From the NCBI RefSeq assembly GCF_029392895.1, contig NZ_CP114200.1, forward strand, positions 6,702,501 through 6,766,500: a stretch of DNA of 64,000 nt, read 5' to 3'. Origin of the DNA: Streptomyces sp. 71268. GTDB lineage: Bacteria > Actinomycetota > Actinomycetes > Streptomycetales > Streptomycetaceae. Below the pieces are notes generated by a model. That model saw only the letters and a program-made list of their open reading frames with translations. It did no database searches and was not told where the DNA came from. Of the stretch, positions 7,866 through 15,739 are shown one piece after another. Every line of letters starts with the position of its first letter. The first letter of the stretch is position 1. Position numbers and translations under genes: made by a program.

Positions 7866-10394
7866 ATGTCCGTACTCACGCGCGACGAAGCGCAGAACCG
7901 TGCCGCCCACATCGGCCTCCGCCGCTACACCATCGACCTCGACCTGACCCGAGGCGCCGAGGTGTTCGGCTCGACCACCTCCGTACGCCTGTGCGTGCTG
8001 GAGGCGGGGACCGACACCTTCATCGAACTGGAGGCCGCGGCGCTGCACCGGATCGCGCTCGACGGCAACGACCTCGACCCCACGCTGTACGCCGACGGCC
8101 GCTACCCGCTGACCGGGCTCGGCGAGGGCGAGCACGAGGTGCTGGTCGAGGCCGACATGCACTACTCGCGCACCGGTGAGGGCATGCACCGCTTCACCGA
8201 CCCGGCCGATGGCGAAACGTACCTCTACACCATGTGCTGCATGTCCGACGCGCCCAAGGTGTTCGCCTGCTTCGACCAGCCCGACCTGAAGGCGGTCTTC
8301 GAGGTCACGGTCACCGCGCCGCCCGAGTGGACCGTGCTCGGCAACGGTGTCGCCACCCGCGTCGGCGACACCGCGGACGGCCGCTGGCAGATCGCCCCCA
8401 CCCAGCCCATCAGCACCTACCTGATGGCCGTCGCCGCCGGCCCCTGGCACTCGGTGCGCACCCGGCACGCGGGGCTGCCGTTCGGACTGCACGTACGCCG
8501 CTCGCTCGGCGCCTATCTCGACGCCGACGCCGACGAGCTCTTCGACATCACCCGGCGCTGCTTCGACCGCTATCACGAGATCTTCGACGAGCCGTACCCG
8601 TTCGACTCCTACGACCAGGCGTTCGTGCCCGAGTTCAACTCCGGCGCCATGGAGAACCCGGGCCTGGTCACCTTCCGCGACCAGTTCGTCTTCCGCTCGG
8701 CCGTCACCGAGGGCGAGCGGCAGAGCCGCGCCATGGTCATCGCGCACGAGATGGCCCACATGTGGTTCGGCGACCTGGTCACCATGCGCTGGTGGGACGA
8801 CATCTGGCTGAACGAGTCGTTCGCGGAGTACATGGGCTTCCAGATCCTCACCGAGGCCACCGGTTACACCGACACCTGGGCCGACTTCGGCGTCCGCCGC
8901 AAGAGCTGGGGCTACGACGCCGACCAGCGCCCCTCGACGCACCCCGTGGCCCCCGAGCCCGACGGTGTGCCCGACACGGCCGCCGCCCGGCTGAACTTCG
9001 ACGGCATCTCGTACGCCAAGGGCGCCTCGGCCCTGCGCCAGCTCGTCGCCTGGCTCGGCGAGCAGGACTTCTTCGCGGGCATCAACGACCACTTCACGCT
9101 GCACCGGTTCGGCAACGCGACCCTCGCCGACTTCATCGACGCCCTCGCCCGCGCCTCCGGCCGCCCGGTGCCCGAGTGGGCCGACGCCTGGCTGCGCACC
9201 ACCGGCGTGGACACCCTCACGCCCCAGGTCAGCGAGGGCCCCGACGGCTGGGAACTGCGCCTGCTGCACGAGGGCAGCCGCCCGCACCAGCTCACCATCG
9301 GCTGCTACGACCTCGACGCCGACACCGGCCGCCTCGTCCCCCGTACGCCGCTGCGCTGGAACGTCCCGGAGGACGAGACGCACACGGCCGACGGCCGCCG
9401 CCCCGACCTCGTCCTGGTCAACGACGGCGACTACGGCTACGTCAAGATCGGCTTCGACGAGCGGTCCTGGCAGACGATCGCCGCCGCCCTGTCCGGGCTG
9501 CCCGACGCGCTTTCCCGCGCCGTGGTCTGGAACGCCGCCCGCGACCTGGTGCGCGACGGGAAGCTGGCGCCCACCGACTACCTCGACGTGCTGCGCGCCC
9601 ACCTCCCCAGGGAGAGCGACGTCGTCATCGTCCAGGGCGTCCTGGCCTTCGCCCGCGGTCAGATCGCCGACCGCTACCTGCCCGCCGAGCAACGCCCAGC
9701 GGCCCTGGCCACCCTGGTGGACACCTGCCGCGAGCTGCTCGCCCGCACCGCTGACGGCTCGGCGCCCGGGCTGCGCCTGGCGGCCGTGCAGACCCTCGCC
9801 GACAGCACGGCAGACTCGGCCGAACTCGGCGACTGGCTCGCGGCGGGCGCCGTGCCCGGCGGCCCCGAACTCGACCCGGAGCTGCGCTGGCGGCTGCTGC
9901 TGCGGCGCTCCGTGCTCGGCGCCGTCACGCTCGCCGACATCGAGGAGGAACTCGCCCGCGACTCCAGCGCCACCGGCCAGGAGGGCGCGGCCCGTTGCCG
10001 CGCCGCGCTGCCCGACGTGGCGGCCAAGGACGCGGCCTGGGCCGAACTCTTCGAGAAGGACGACCTGTCGACGTACCTGGCCACCGCGACCGCCGAGGGC
10101 TTCTGGCAGCCCGAGCAGCACGAGTTGCTCCGCGCCTACCTGGCGCGCTACTTCCCCGCGGTCGCCGACCTCGCCGCCCGGCGCGGCCCCGCCATCGCCC
10201 AGGCCGTCGGCCGCTTCGGCTTCCCGTTCCACGCGGTGGACGAACAGACGCTGCGGCTCGGCGAGGACTGCCTGCGCGAGGCCAACCCGATCCCCGCGCT
10301 GCGCCGTCGCTTCGCCGACGAACTCGACGACCTGCGACGGGCCCTGCGGGTCCGCGCCGCGCAGGCCACGGCCACCCCGGCGACCACGGGCTGA
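7866..10394 (+). CDS. pepN: Aminopeptidase N (M1 family zinc metallopeptidase)
   Basis: 842 residues. The exopeptidase motif GAMEN is at 260-264 and the zinc site HEMAH at 294-298, with the third ligand Glu317 in NESFAEY at the canonical spacing. The helical ERAP1-like C-terminal domain follows. It removes N-terminal amino acids from peptides in the cytosol. The start MSVLTRDEAQNRA matches the usual actinobacterial PepN N-terminus. An in-frame extension upstream to 6981 runs antisense through the M20 gene and is a shadow. Confidence 0.95.
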   Translation: MSVLTRDEAQNRAAHIGLRRYTIDLDLTRGAEVFGSTTSVRLCVLEAGTDTFIELEAAALHRIALDGNDLDPTLYADGRYPLTGLGEGEHEVLVEADMHYSRTGEGMHRFTDPADGETYLYTMCCMSDAPKVFACFDQPDLKAVFEVTVTAPPEWTVLGNGVATRVGDTADGRWQIAPTQPISTYLMAVAAGPWHSVRTRHAGLPFGLHVRRSLGAYLDADADELFDITRRCFDRYHEIFDEPYPFDSYDQAFVPEFNSGAMENPGLVTFRDQFVFRSAVTEGERQSRAMVIAHEMAHMWFGDLVTMRWWDDIWLNESFAEYMGFQILTEATGYTDTWADFGVRRKSWGYDADQRPSTHPVAPEPDGVPDTAAARLNFDGISYAKGASALRQLVAWLGEQDFFAGINDHFTLHRFGNATLADFIDALARASGRPVPEWADAWLRTTGVDTLTPQVSEGPDGWELRLLHEGSRPHQLTIGCYDLDADTGRLVPRTPLRWNVPEDETHTADGRRPDLVLVNDGDYGYVKIGFDERSWQTIAAALSGLPDALSRAVVWNAARDLVRDGKLAPTDYLDVLRAHLPRESDVVIVQGVLAFARGQIADRYLPAEQRPAALATLVDTCRELLARTADGSAPGLRLAAVQTLADSTADSAELGDWLAAGAVPGGPELDPELRWRLLLRRSVLGAVTLADIEEELARDSSATGQEGAARCRAALPDVAAKDAAWAELFEKDDLSTYLATATAEGFWQPEQHELLRAYLARYFPAVADLAARRGPAIAQAVGRFGFPFHAVDEQTLRLGEDCLREANPIPALRRRFADELDDLRRALRVRAAQATATPATTG

Positions 10395-10868
10395 GCCGGG
10401 GCGAGCCACCCGCCCGCGCCCGGCGCCCGGGACACGCGCGCGAGCGCGCCGGGGCGCCGGGGCGTCGGGGCGCCGGGCGGAGTCGGGAAGCGGGTGCCGG
10501 GCGGGGGCCGTACAGCGGGGCCGTCCGCCAGGTCGCGCCGTGGCGCACGCCGGGCGTGCGGACAGCGGACGGGCGCGCTGCCCGGGGCCCGTCGTCGGCC
10601 CGGTCCTAGGTCTCTGGTCGCAGCCGGACTCCGCCTGGTTGACGATCCGGAGGGGGCATCCGGTTAACTAGCGTGGCGCGTGCCAACCAGCAGACCAGAC
10701 CCCGGCGCTCCCCGCCGGGCCCCCAACGCCCCGCTCCGAGCGGCCGGTTCACCACCGGCCGACACGCCGTCGGGCGGCGCGGCGCCGGTCGGCCCGCTCC
10801 GCCGGGCCGTGACCCGGGCGCCCGCGCGGGTCGGGCGGGGTGTGGGGCGACAGAAAGGCGGCACAGCC
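10395..10868. other. Intergenic region with a possible promoter
   Basis: 474 bp of GC-rich sequence with imperfect GGGGCGCCGGGGCGTC-type repeats. Near the 3' end, TTGACG (10639-10644) and TAGCGT (10669-10674) are promoter-like but 24 bp apart. The TAGCGT is 5 nt before an in-frame GTG at 10680, which would give the NmrA protein a 63-residue unconserved extension. Confidence 0.35.
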
Positions 10869-11720
10869 GTGATCGTCGTGACCGGAGCCACCGGCAACGT
10901 GGGGCGCTCGCTCGTCTCCCAACTCGTCGCCGAGGGCCAGCCCGTACGCGGCCTGACCCGTGACCCCGACCGCGCCGCGCTGCCCGCGGGCGCCGAGGCG
11001 GTACGGGCCGACTTCGCCGACCCCGCCGCCCTGGCCGCGCTCTTCGCCGGCGCCACCGGCCTCTTCATCAATCTCAGCGCGGTCGGCGAGCACACCCCGG
11101 CCGTGCTCGCCGCCGCGATCCCGGCCGGCGTCCGACGGGTGGTGATGCTCTCCAGCGGCGCCGTCGACGACGACCCGGACGAGACCAACCCGCTCGTCGC
11201 GCACCACGTCGTGCCGGAGCGCGCGGTCATGGCCAGCGGCGCCCAGTGGACGCTGCTGCGGCCCAACGGATTCGCCGTCAACTCCTTCCAGTGGGCTCCC
11301 CAGATCCGCGCCGGCGACGTCGTGCGCGCCCCGTTCGCCGGGGCGCGCAGCGCGCCGATCCACGAGGCGGACATCGCCGCGGTCGCCGTCCGCGCCCTCG
11401 TGGACGACGGGCACCACACGGCCATCTACCGGCTCACCGGACCCGAGGCGTTCAGCAACGCGGAGCAGGTCGGCATCATCGGCGCGGCGCTCGGCCGCGA
11501 CCTGCGCTACGAGGAGATCCCGCGCGAGCAGGTCAGGCCGGAGCTGTTCCCGCACGTGCCGCCGGGGCTGCTCGACACGGTCCTGGACGCGCTGGCCGCC
11601 GCGGCGGCCGAGGAGCCCGAGGTGTCCACGGCCGTCGCCGAGGTCACCGGCCGCCCGGCGCTGACCTTCGCCCGGTGGGCGGCCGACCACGCGGCGGCCT
11701 TCACCCGCCCGGCGGCCTGA
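10869..11720 (+). CDS. NmrA-like NAD(P)-binding protein
   Basis: 283 residues. The Rossmann start VIVVTGATGNVGRSLVSQL carries the GxxGxxG dinucleotide motif. The VRGLTRDPDRAALP segment and VMLSSGAVDDD place it in the atypical short-chain dehydrogenase/NmrA group with quinone oxidoreductase 2-like and redox-sensing proteins. GTG 10869 is chosen because it begins the Rossmann strand and has AGAAAGG upstream; GTG 10680 is a leaderless alternative. It may be an oxidoreductase or a cofactor sensor, and the sequence does not decide. Confidence 0.82.
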   Translation: MIVVTGATGNVGRSLVSQLVAEGQPVRGLTRDPDRAALPAGAEAVRADFADPAALAALFAGATGLFINLSAVGEHTPAVLAAAIPAGVRRVVMLSSGAVDDDPDETNPLVAHHVVPERAVMASGAQWTLLRPNGFAVNSFQWAPQIRAGDVVRAPFAGARSAPIHEADIAAVAVRALVDDGHHTAIYRLTGPEAFSNAEQVGIIGAALGRDLRYEEIPREQVRPELFPHVPPGLLDTVLDALAAAAAEEPEVSTAVAEVTGRPALTFARWAADHAAAFTRPAA

Positions 11721-12073
11721 CCCGGCCCCGTCCCGGGCCCACCCCCGCCGACCGCGCCCCGGCCCTCTCACCCCGGCCCCGCGTCCCCCGCCCGACCCCG
11801 GGCCGGGGACGCGGAGCCGCCGCACACCGGGCCGACCACGCTGGGCCCGCCCCTCGGCCAGCCACCCGCTCCGCGAGGCCGTACGCCGTGTGGCCGCCCG
11901 AGGGGGCGTGATCTTCGTCGGAACCGCCCGTGACCCGCGGCCCGCGCATCCCTCGTACGAGCACGTGGCTACCCCTAACGAGTGGTGTCCGGGCAAGGGC
12001 CGTCGCGGCCGATGGCGGCGCCAGTAACTTAGGCCAACCCCAAACCTGCGACTGCCTATTGGAGGGCACATCC
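11721..12073 (+). promoter_or_regulatory. Upstream region of the siderophore-type gene pair
   Basis: 353 bp without a gene. A TTAGG half-site with flanking A/C-rich sequence (12029-12047) recalls the left half of the actinobacterial iron box, but the right half does not match. Iron control is only a suggestion. GGAGGG at 12061-12066 is the ribosome site of the next gene. Confidence 0.3.
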
Positions 12074-13732
12074 GTGCCTGTGCCCGTTGCCGACGCCGAA
12101 CCGCCCCTGCCGCCCCTCGCGGGCGGCGCCGCGGGTCCGCGCGCGCTGCGCCCGCTGCTCGACGCCGTCCTGGACACGCTCGCCACCGGCGCCCGCGACC
12201 GCGCCGGACCGCTGCCCGGGGGCGGGCCCGAGGCCGTGGCGCGGGCCGTGCGCGACGCCGTGGGGTGCGCCATCCCCACCGAGGGCACCGGCGCGGACGA
12301 GGCCCTGCGCACCCTGGTGCACGCCGTCACCGTCGGCGCCGCGGACCCCGCCGACCCGCACTGCGTCGCCCATCTGCACTGCCCGCCGCTGGCCGTCGCC
12401 GTCGCCGCAGACCTCGCCGCGAGCGCACTTAACCCCTCGCTCGACTCCTGGGACCAAGCCCCGGCCGCCTCCGAGCTCGAAGCCCGCACCAGCCGGTCCC
12501 TCGCCGCCCTGGTCTACCCGGCCGCCCCGGCCGCCGACGCCCTGGTCACCACGGGCGGCACCGAGGCCAACCAACTCGCCCTCCTGCTGGCCCGTGAGGC
12601 GGTGGCCGGCCGCCCCGCCCGCACCCCGGCGCCCCCCACCACCAGGCCGGCCGACCGCTCGACGGCCCACGCCCCGGCGTACGCCCCCGGGGCGCCCGGC
12701 GACCACGCGCACGCCAACCGCGCGCCGGCCGGGCCCGCCCCGGAGCGTCCACCGGCCGGCCCGTGGCCGGGTCCGTACGCCCTGCCACACCCCCGCCGCC
12801 ACCCGGACGCGCCACACCCCACCCCGCCGCACCCGCACCGGCCGGCGCACGGGCCGCCGGCGCTGCGCGTGGTCTGCGGCGAGAACGCGCACCACAGCGT
12901 GGTGCGCGCGGCCTGGCTGCTCGGGCTGCCGGACCCGGTCGTGGTCGCCACCCCGCGCGGCGTGCTCGATCCGGCCGCCGTGGCCGCCGCGCTCGGCCAA
13001 CTGCCGGACGGAGCGCCGCAGTTGATCGTGGCCACCGCGGGCACCACCGACAGCGGCGCCATCGACCCGCTGCCCGAGCTGGCCGACGTGGCCGCCGCGT
13101 ACGGCGCCCGGCTGCACGTCGACGCCGCGTACGGCGGCCCGCTGCTGTTCAGCGACGTCCACGCGGCCAGGGTGCGCGGCATCGAGCGTGCCCACACCGT
13201 CACCCTGGACCTGCACAAGCTGGGCTGGCAGCCGGTCGCGGCGGGGCTGCTGGCCGTGCCCGACGCCGCCGACCTCGCGCCGCTCGGCCACCGCGCCGAC
13301 TACCTGAGCGCCGCCGACGACACCGCCGCCGGCCTCCCCGACCTGCTCGGCCGCTCCACGCGCACCACCCGCCGCCCCGACATCCTCAAGGTCGCCGTCA
13401 CGCTGCGGGCCCTGGGGCGCAGGGGACTGGCCGAGCTGATCGACCGCACCTGCGCCGCGGCCCAGCACCTGGCCGACCTGATCGAGGCCACCCCCGGCCT
13501 CGAACTGCACGCCCGGCCCACCATCAGCACCGTCCTCTTCCGCCCCACCGGCGCGGACCCGCCCGCCGTGGCCCGGGCGCGCCGCCGGCTCCTCGCCGAG
13601 GGCCGGGCCGTACTGGGCCGCGCGGCCCGCCCCGACGGCCTGTGGCTCAAGGCCACCCTCCTGAACCCGCACATCCAGCCCAGCGACCTCGAAGCGCTGG
13701 TGAAACTCGTGGAAGGCCACCGCACCGGATGA
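12074..13732 (+). CDS. PLP-dependent group II decarboxylase (DesA-like)
   Basis: 552 residues. Features of lysine/2,4-diaminobutyrate-type decarboxylases include HLHCPPLA, NPSLDSWDQ, TTGGTEANQLALLLARE, HVDAAYGG and the cofactor lysine in LDLHKLGWQP. Paired with an N-hydroxylase, the likely job is to make cadaverine or putrescine for a hydroxamate siderophore (inference from context). About 70-85 residues very rich in Pro, Ala, His and Arg (12603-12862) are inserted between LLLARE and LRVVCGEN, where DesA homologues have a short loop. GTG 12074 has GGAGGG 7 nt upstream. The stop overlaps the next start as ATGA, indicating translational coupling. Confidence 0.85.
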   Translation: MPVPVADAEPPLPPLAGGAAGPRALRPLLDAVLDTLATGARDRAGPLPGGGPEAVARAVRDAVGCAIPTEGTGADEALRTLVHAVTVGAADPADPHCVAHLHCPPLAVAVAADLAASALNPSLDSWDQAPAASELEARTSRSLAALVYPAAPAADALVTTGGTEANQLALLLAREAVAGRPARTPAPPTTRPADRSTAHAPAYAPGAPGDHAHANRAPAGPAPERPPAGPWPGPYALPHPRRHPDAPHPTPPHPHRPAHGPPALRVVCGENAHHSVVRAAWLLGLPDPVVVATPRGVLDPAAVAAALGQLPDGAPQLIVATAGTTDSGAIDPLPELADVAAAYGARLHVDAAYGGPLLFSDVHAARVRGIERAHTVTLDLHKLGWQPVAAGLLAVPDAADLAPLGHRADYLSAADDTAAGLPDLLGRSTRTTRRPDILKVAVTLRALGRRGLAELIDRTCAAAQHLADLIEATPGLELHARPTISTVLFRPTGADPPAVARARRRLLAEGRAVLGRAARPDGLWLKATLLNPHIQPSDLEALVKLVEGHRTG

Positions 13733-15186
13733 GCACCACCGCCCCGACGCCGCGACACGAAGCCCAGCCGCAGGCGCCCGCCACCACCCCGGAACAGCCC
13801 TACGACCTCGCCGGCGTCGGCATCGGCCCGTTCAACCTCTCCCTGGCCGCCCTGGCCTACGGCGTCCCCGGTCTGCGCACCGCCTTCTACGAGGAGCGGC
13901 CCGCCTTCCGCTGGCACCCGGGCCTGCTCATCGAGGGCACCACGCTCCAGGTGCCCTTCCTCGCCGACCTCGTCACCCTCGCCGACCCCGCCAGCCCCTG
14001 GACCTTCCTGAACTACCTGCACGACCAGGACCGGCTCTTCCCCTTCTACTTCGCCGAACGCTTCCACATCAGACGCGCCGAGTACGACGCCTACTGCCGC
14101 TGGGTCAGCGAGCACCTGCCCGGCCTGTACTTCCGCCACCACATCGACACGGTGCGCTGGAACCCGGACCGCGAGCTGTTCGAGGTGGACTACGCCCAGT
14201 TGGACGCCGACGACGAGGTGGTCGCGCTCGGCCGCGCCTACGCGCGCCACCTGGCGCTCGGCGTCGGCACCGCGCCGCACGTGCCCGAGCCGTTGCGCCC
14301 GCTCGCCGACGCGCACGGCGTGCCCGTGCTGCACGCGGCGCACTACCTCGACCACCGGGCCGAGTTGCTGGCCGCCGACCACGTCACGGTCGTCGGCTCC
14401 GGCCAGTCGGGCGCCGAGGTCTTCCTCGACCTGCTGCGCCGCCGCCCGCCCGGGCGCGAGGGCCTGCACTGGCTCACCCGTACGCCGGCGTTCGCGCCCA
14501 TGGAGTACAGCAAGCTCGGCCTGGAGCAGTTCACGCCCGACTACACGCGCTACTTCCACGCGCTCAGCGAGTCCACCCGCGACGCGCTGCTGCCCGGCCA
14601 GTGGCAGCTCTACAAGGGCATCGACCAGGCCACCATCTCCGCCATCCACGACGAGCTGTACGACCGCACGCTCGACGGCGGTTGGCCCGACGCCGTCCTG
14701 ACCCCCGGCGTGCGGGTACGCACCGCTGGCCGCGTCGGCACCTCCACCATCGAGCTGCACGTCGAACACGAGCACCAGCACACCCGCAGCAGGCTCACGA
14801 CCAACGCGGTCGTGCTGGCCACCGGCTACCGCGAGCGCTCGATCGACACGCTCCTCGCCGACCTGCAACCCCAACTGTGCCGGGACACCGCCGGCCGGCC
14901 ACTGGTGGACGAGCAGCAGCGGCTGGTCCTCGACCCCGCCATCAAGGGCTCGATCTACGTGCAGAACGCCGAGCGGCACACCCACGGCGTCGGCGCGCCG
15001 GACCTCGGGCTCGCCGCCTGGCGCGGTGCCGTCATCCTCAACTCAGTCACGGGTCGGCTGGCGTTCGCGCTTCCGCGCCGGACGGCGTTCACCACCTTCG
15101 GCCTCGACCCGGCGGTCTGCGGCGGCGGCCAGCGTGGCGGCAAGCTCCCCGATCAGCGCGACCGTCACACCGTCGCGCGGACATGA
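13729..15186 (+). CDS. DesB-like diamine/lysine N-hydroxylase (flavin monooxygenase)
   Basis: 485 residues, closely resembling cadaverine N-monooxygenases. Visible are the FAD motif GVGIGPFNLSLAAL, the NADPH motif VVGSGQSGAE, the substrate segment FAPMEYSKLGLE and the C-terminal ATGYRER. It would N-hydroxylate the diamine made by the coupled upstream decarboxylase. Family similarity continues to RRTAFTTFGL (about residue 457). The last roughly 28 residues, rich in Gly, Arg and Asp, do not resemble the family and lie antisense to the next gene's 3' end. The acyltransferase and synthetase genes that normally complete a des operon are absent downstream, so the locus looks truncated. Confidence 0.9.
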   Translation: MSTTAPTPRHEAQPQAPATTPEQPYDLAGVGIGPFNLSLAALAYGVPGLRTAFYEERPAFRWHPGLLIEGTTLQVPFLADLVTLADPASPWTFLNYLHDQDRLFPFYFAERFHIRRAEYDAYCRWVSEHLPGLYFRHHIDTVRWNPDRELFEVDYAQLDADDEVVALGRAYARHLALGVGTAPHVPEPLRPLADAHGVPVLHAAHYLDHRAELLAADHVTVVGSGQSGAEVFLDLLRRRPPGREGLHWLTRTPAFAPMEYSKLGLEQFTPDYTRYFHALSESTRDALLPGQWQLYKGIDQATISAIHDELYDRTLDGGWPDAVLTPGVRVRTAGRVGTSTIELHVEHEHQHTRSRLTTNAVVLATGYRERSIDTLLADLQPQLCRDTAGRPLVDEQQRLVLDPAIKGSIYVQNAERHTHGVGAPDLGLAAWRGAVILNSVTGRLAFALPRRTAFTTFGLDPAVCGGGQRGGKLPDQRDRHTVART

Positions 15187-15531
15187 CCACACCGCCTGAC
15201 CGTGCAGGACGACCGGCGCCAGCGGGTGCGCGTTGGGGTGCGCGGGACACTCGGGCCACACCGCGGGCATCGTCGCCGCGCACAGCGCCTCCACCGCCCA
15301 CTCCTGCACCTGGTCGGCCAGCTCCGCGACCTGCTGCGCCCGTGGCTGGCCGAGCATCGTGGAGATGCCCATCCCGGTGCCGTCCGGCTCGTACAGCATG
15401 ACCCCCGCGACCCCGCCCACGCCCGCGAGCTCCTGAGCCCACGCATCCTCGGCGAAACGAGGTCGCACGGCACATGAGGCAGCTAGATCTCGGCGAACGG
15501 CTTCGAACGCGGCAGCAAACTCCTCATTCAT
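15043..15531 (-). CDS. Hypothetical protein with a Cys/His pair near the C-terminus
   Basis: About 162 residues, no assigned function. An N-terminal helical part (EEFAAAFEAVRRDLA) and a central region precede a distinctive WPECPAHPNAHPL followed by VWSCPRDG. The two Cys and nearby His could form a small metal site, and similar CP..HP...WxCP segments occur in hypothetical Streptomyces proteins. ATG 15531 has AAAGG directly adjoining it; GTG 15579 is an alternative. The last 144 bp overlap the desB-like gene in antisense. Two direct repeats lie just upstream (15573-15607). Confidence 0.6.
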   Translation of the reverse strand: MNEEFAAAFEAVRRDLAASCAVRPRFAEDAWAQELAGVGGVAGVMLYEPDGTGMGISTMLGQPRAQQVAELADQVQEWAVEALCAATMPAVWPECPAHPNAHPLAPVVLHGQAVWSCPRDGVTVALIGELAATLAAAADRRVEAEGGERRPARKRERQPTRD

Positions 15532-15572
15532 CCTTTCATTGTGCTGACCCGGGCCGGAGGGCGGCACGTTTA

Positions 15573-15607
15573 TTGACACCCTTTAACGGTTGTTGACGCC
15601 CTTTAAC
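15573..15607. repeat. Pair of 15-bp direct repeats, 20 bp apart
   Basis: TTGACACCCTTTAAC (15573-15587) and TTGACGCCCTTTAAC (15593-15607) differ at one base and are exactly 20 bp start to start, two helical turns. They sit upstream of the minus-strand hypothetical gene and are a good candidate for tandem binding of a dimeric regulator. Confidence 0.7.
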
Positions 15608-15739
15608 ACTTCCTGACTGACGGCACGTCACCCCGGCATGTGCCCCACCCGGCCCGGCCGCCGGCCACCCCGCCGGCCCGGCCCGACGCCACGGCGCTAA
15701 GGCGTCAGGCCAAGCCCGGCCGAGCGCCCGACGGGCGAC

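Noticed and set aside
12029..12047. Possible iron box before the siderophore-type genes
   Set aside because: Only the TTAGG half matches; the second half-site is absent, so it is kept as a low-confidence note.
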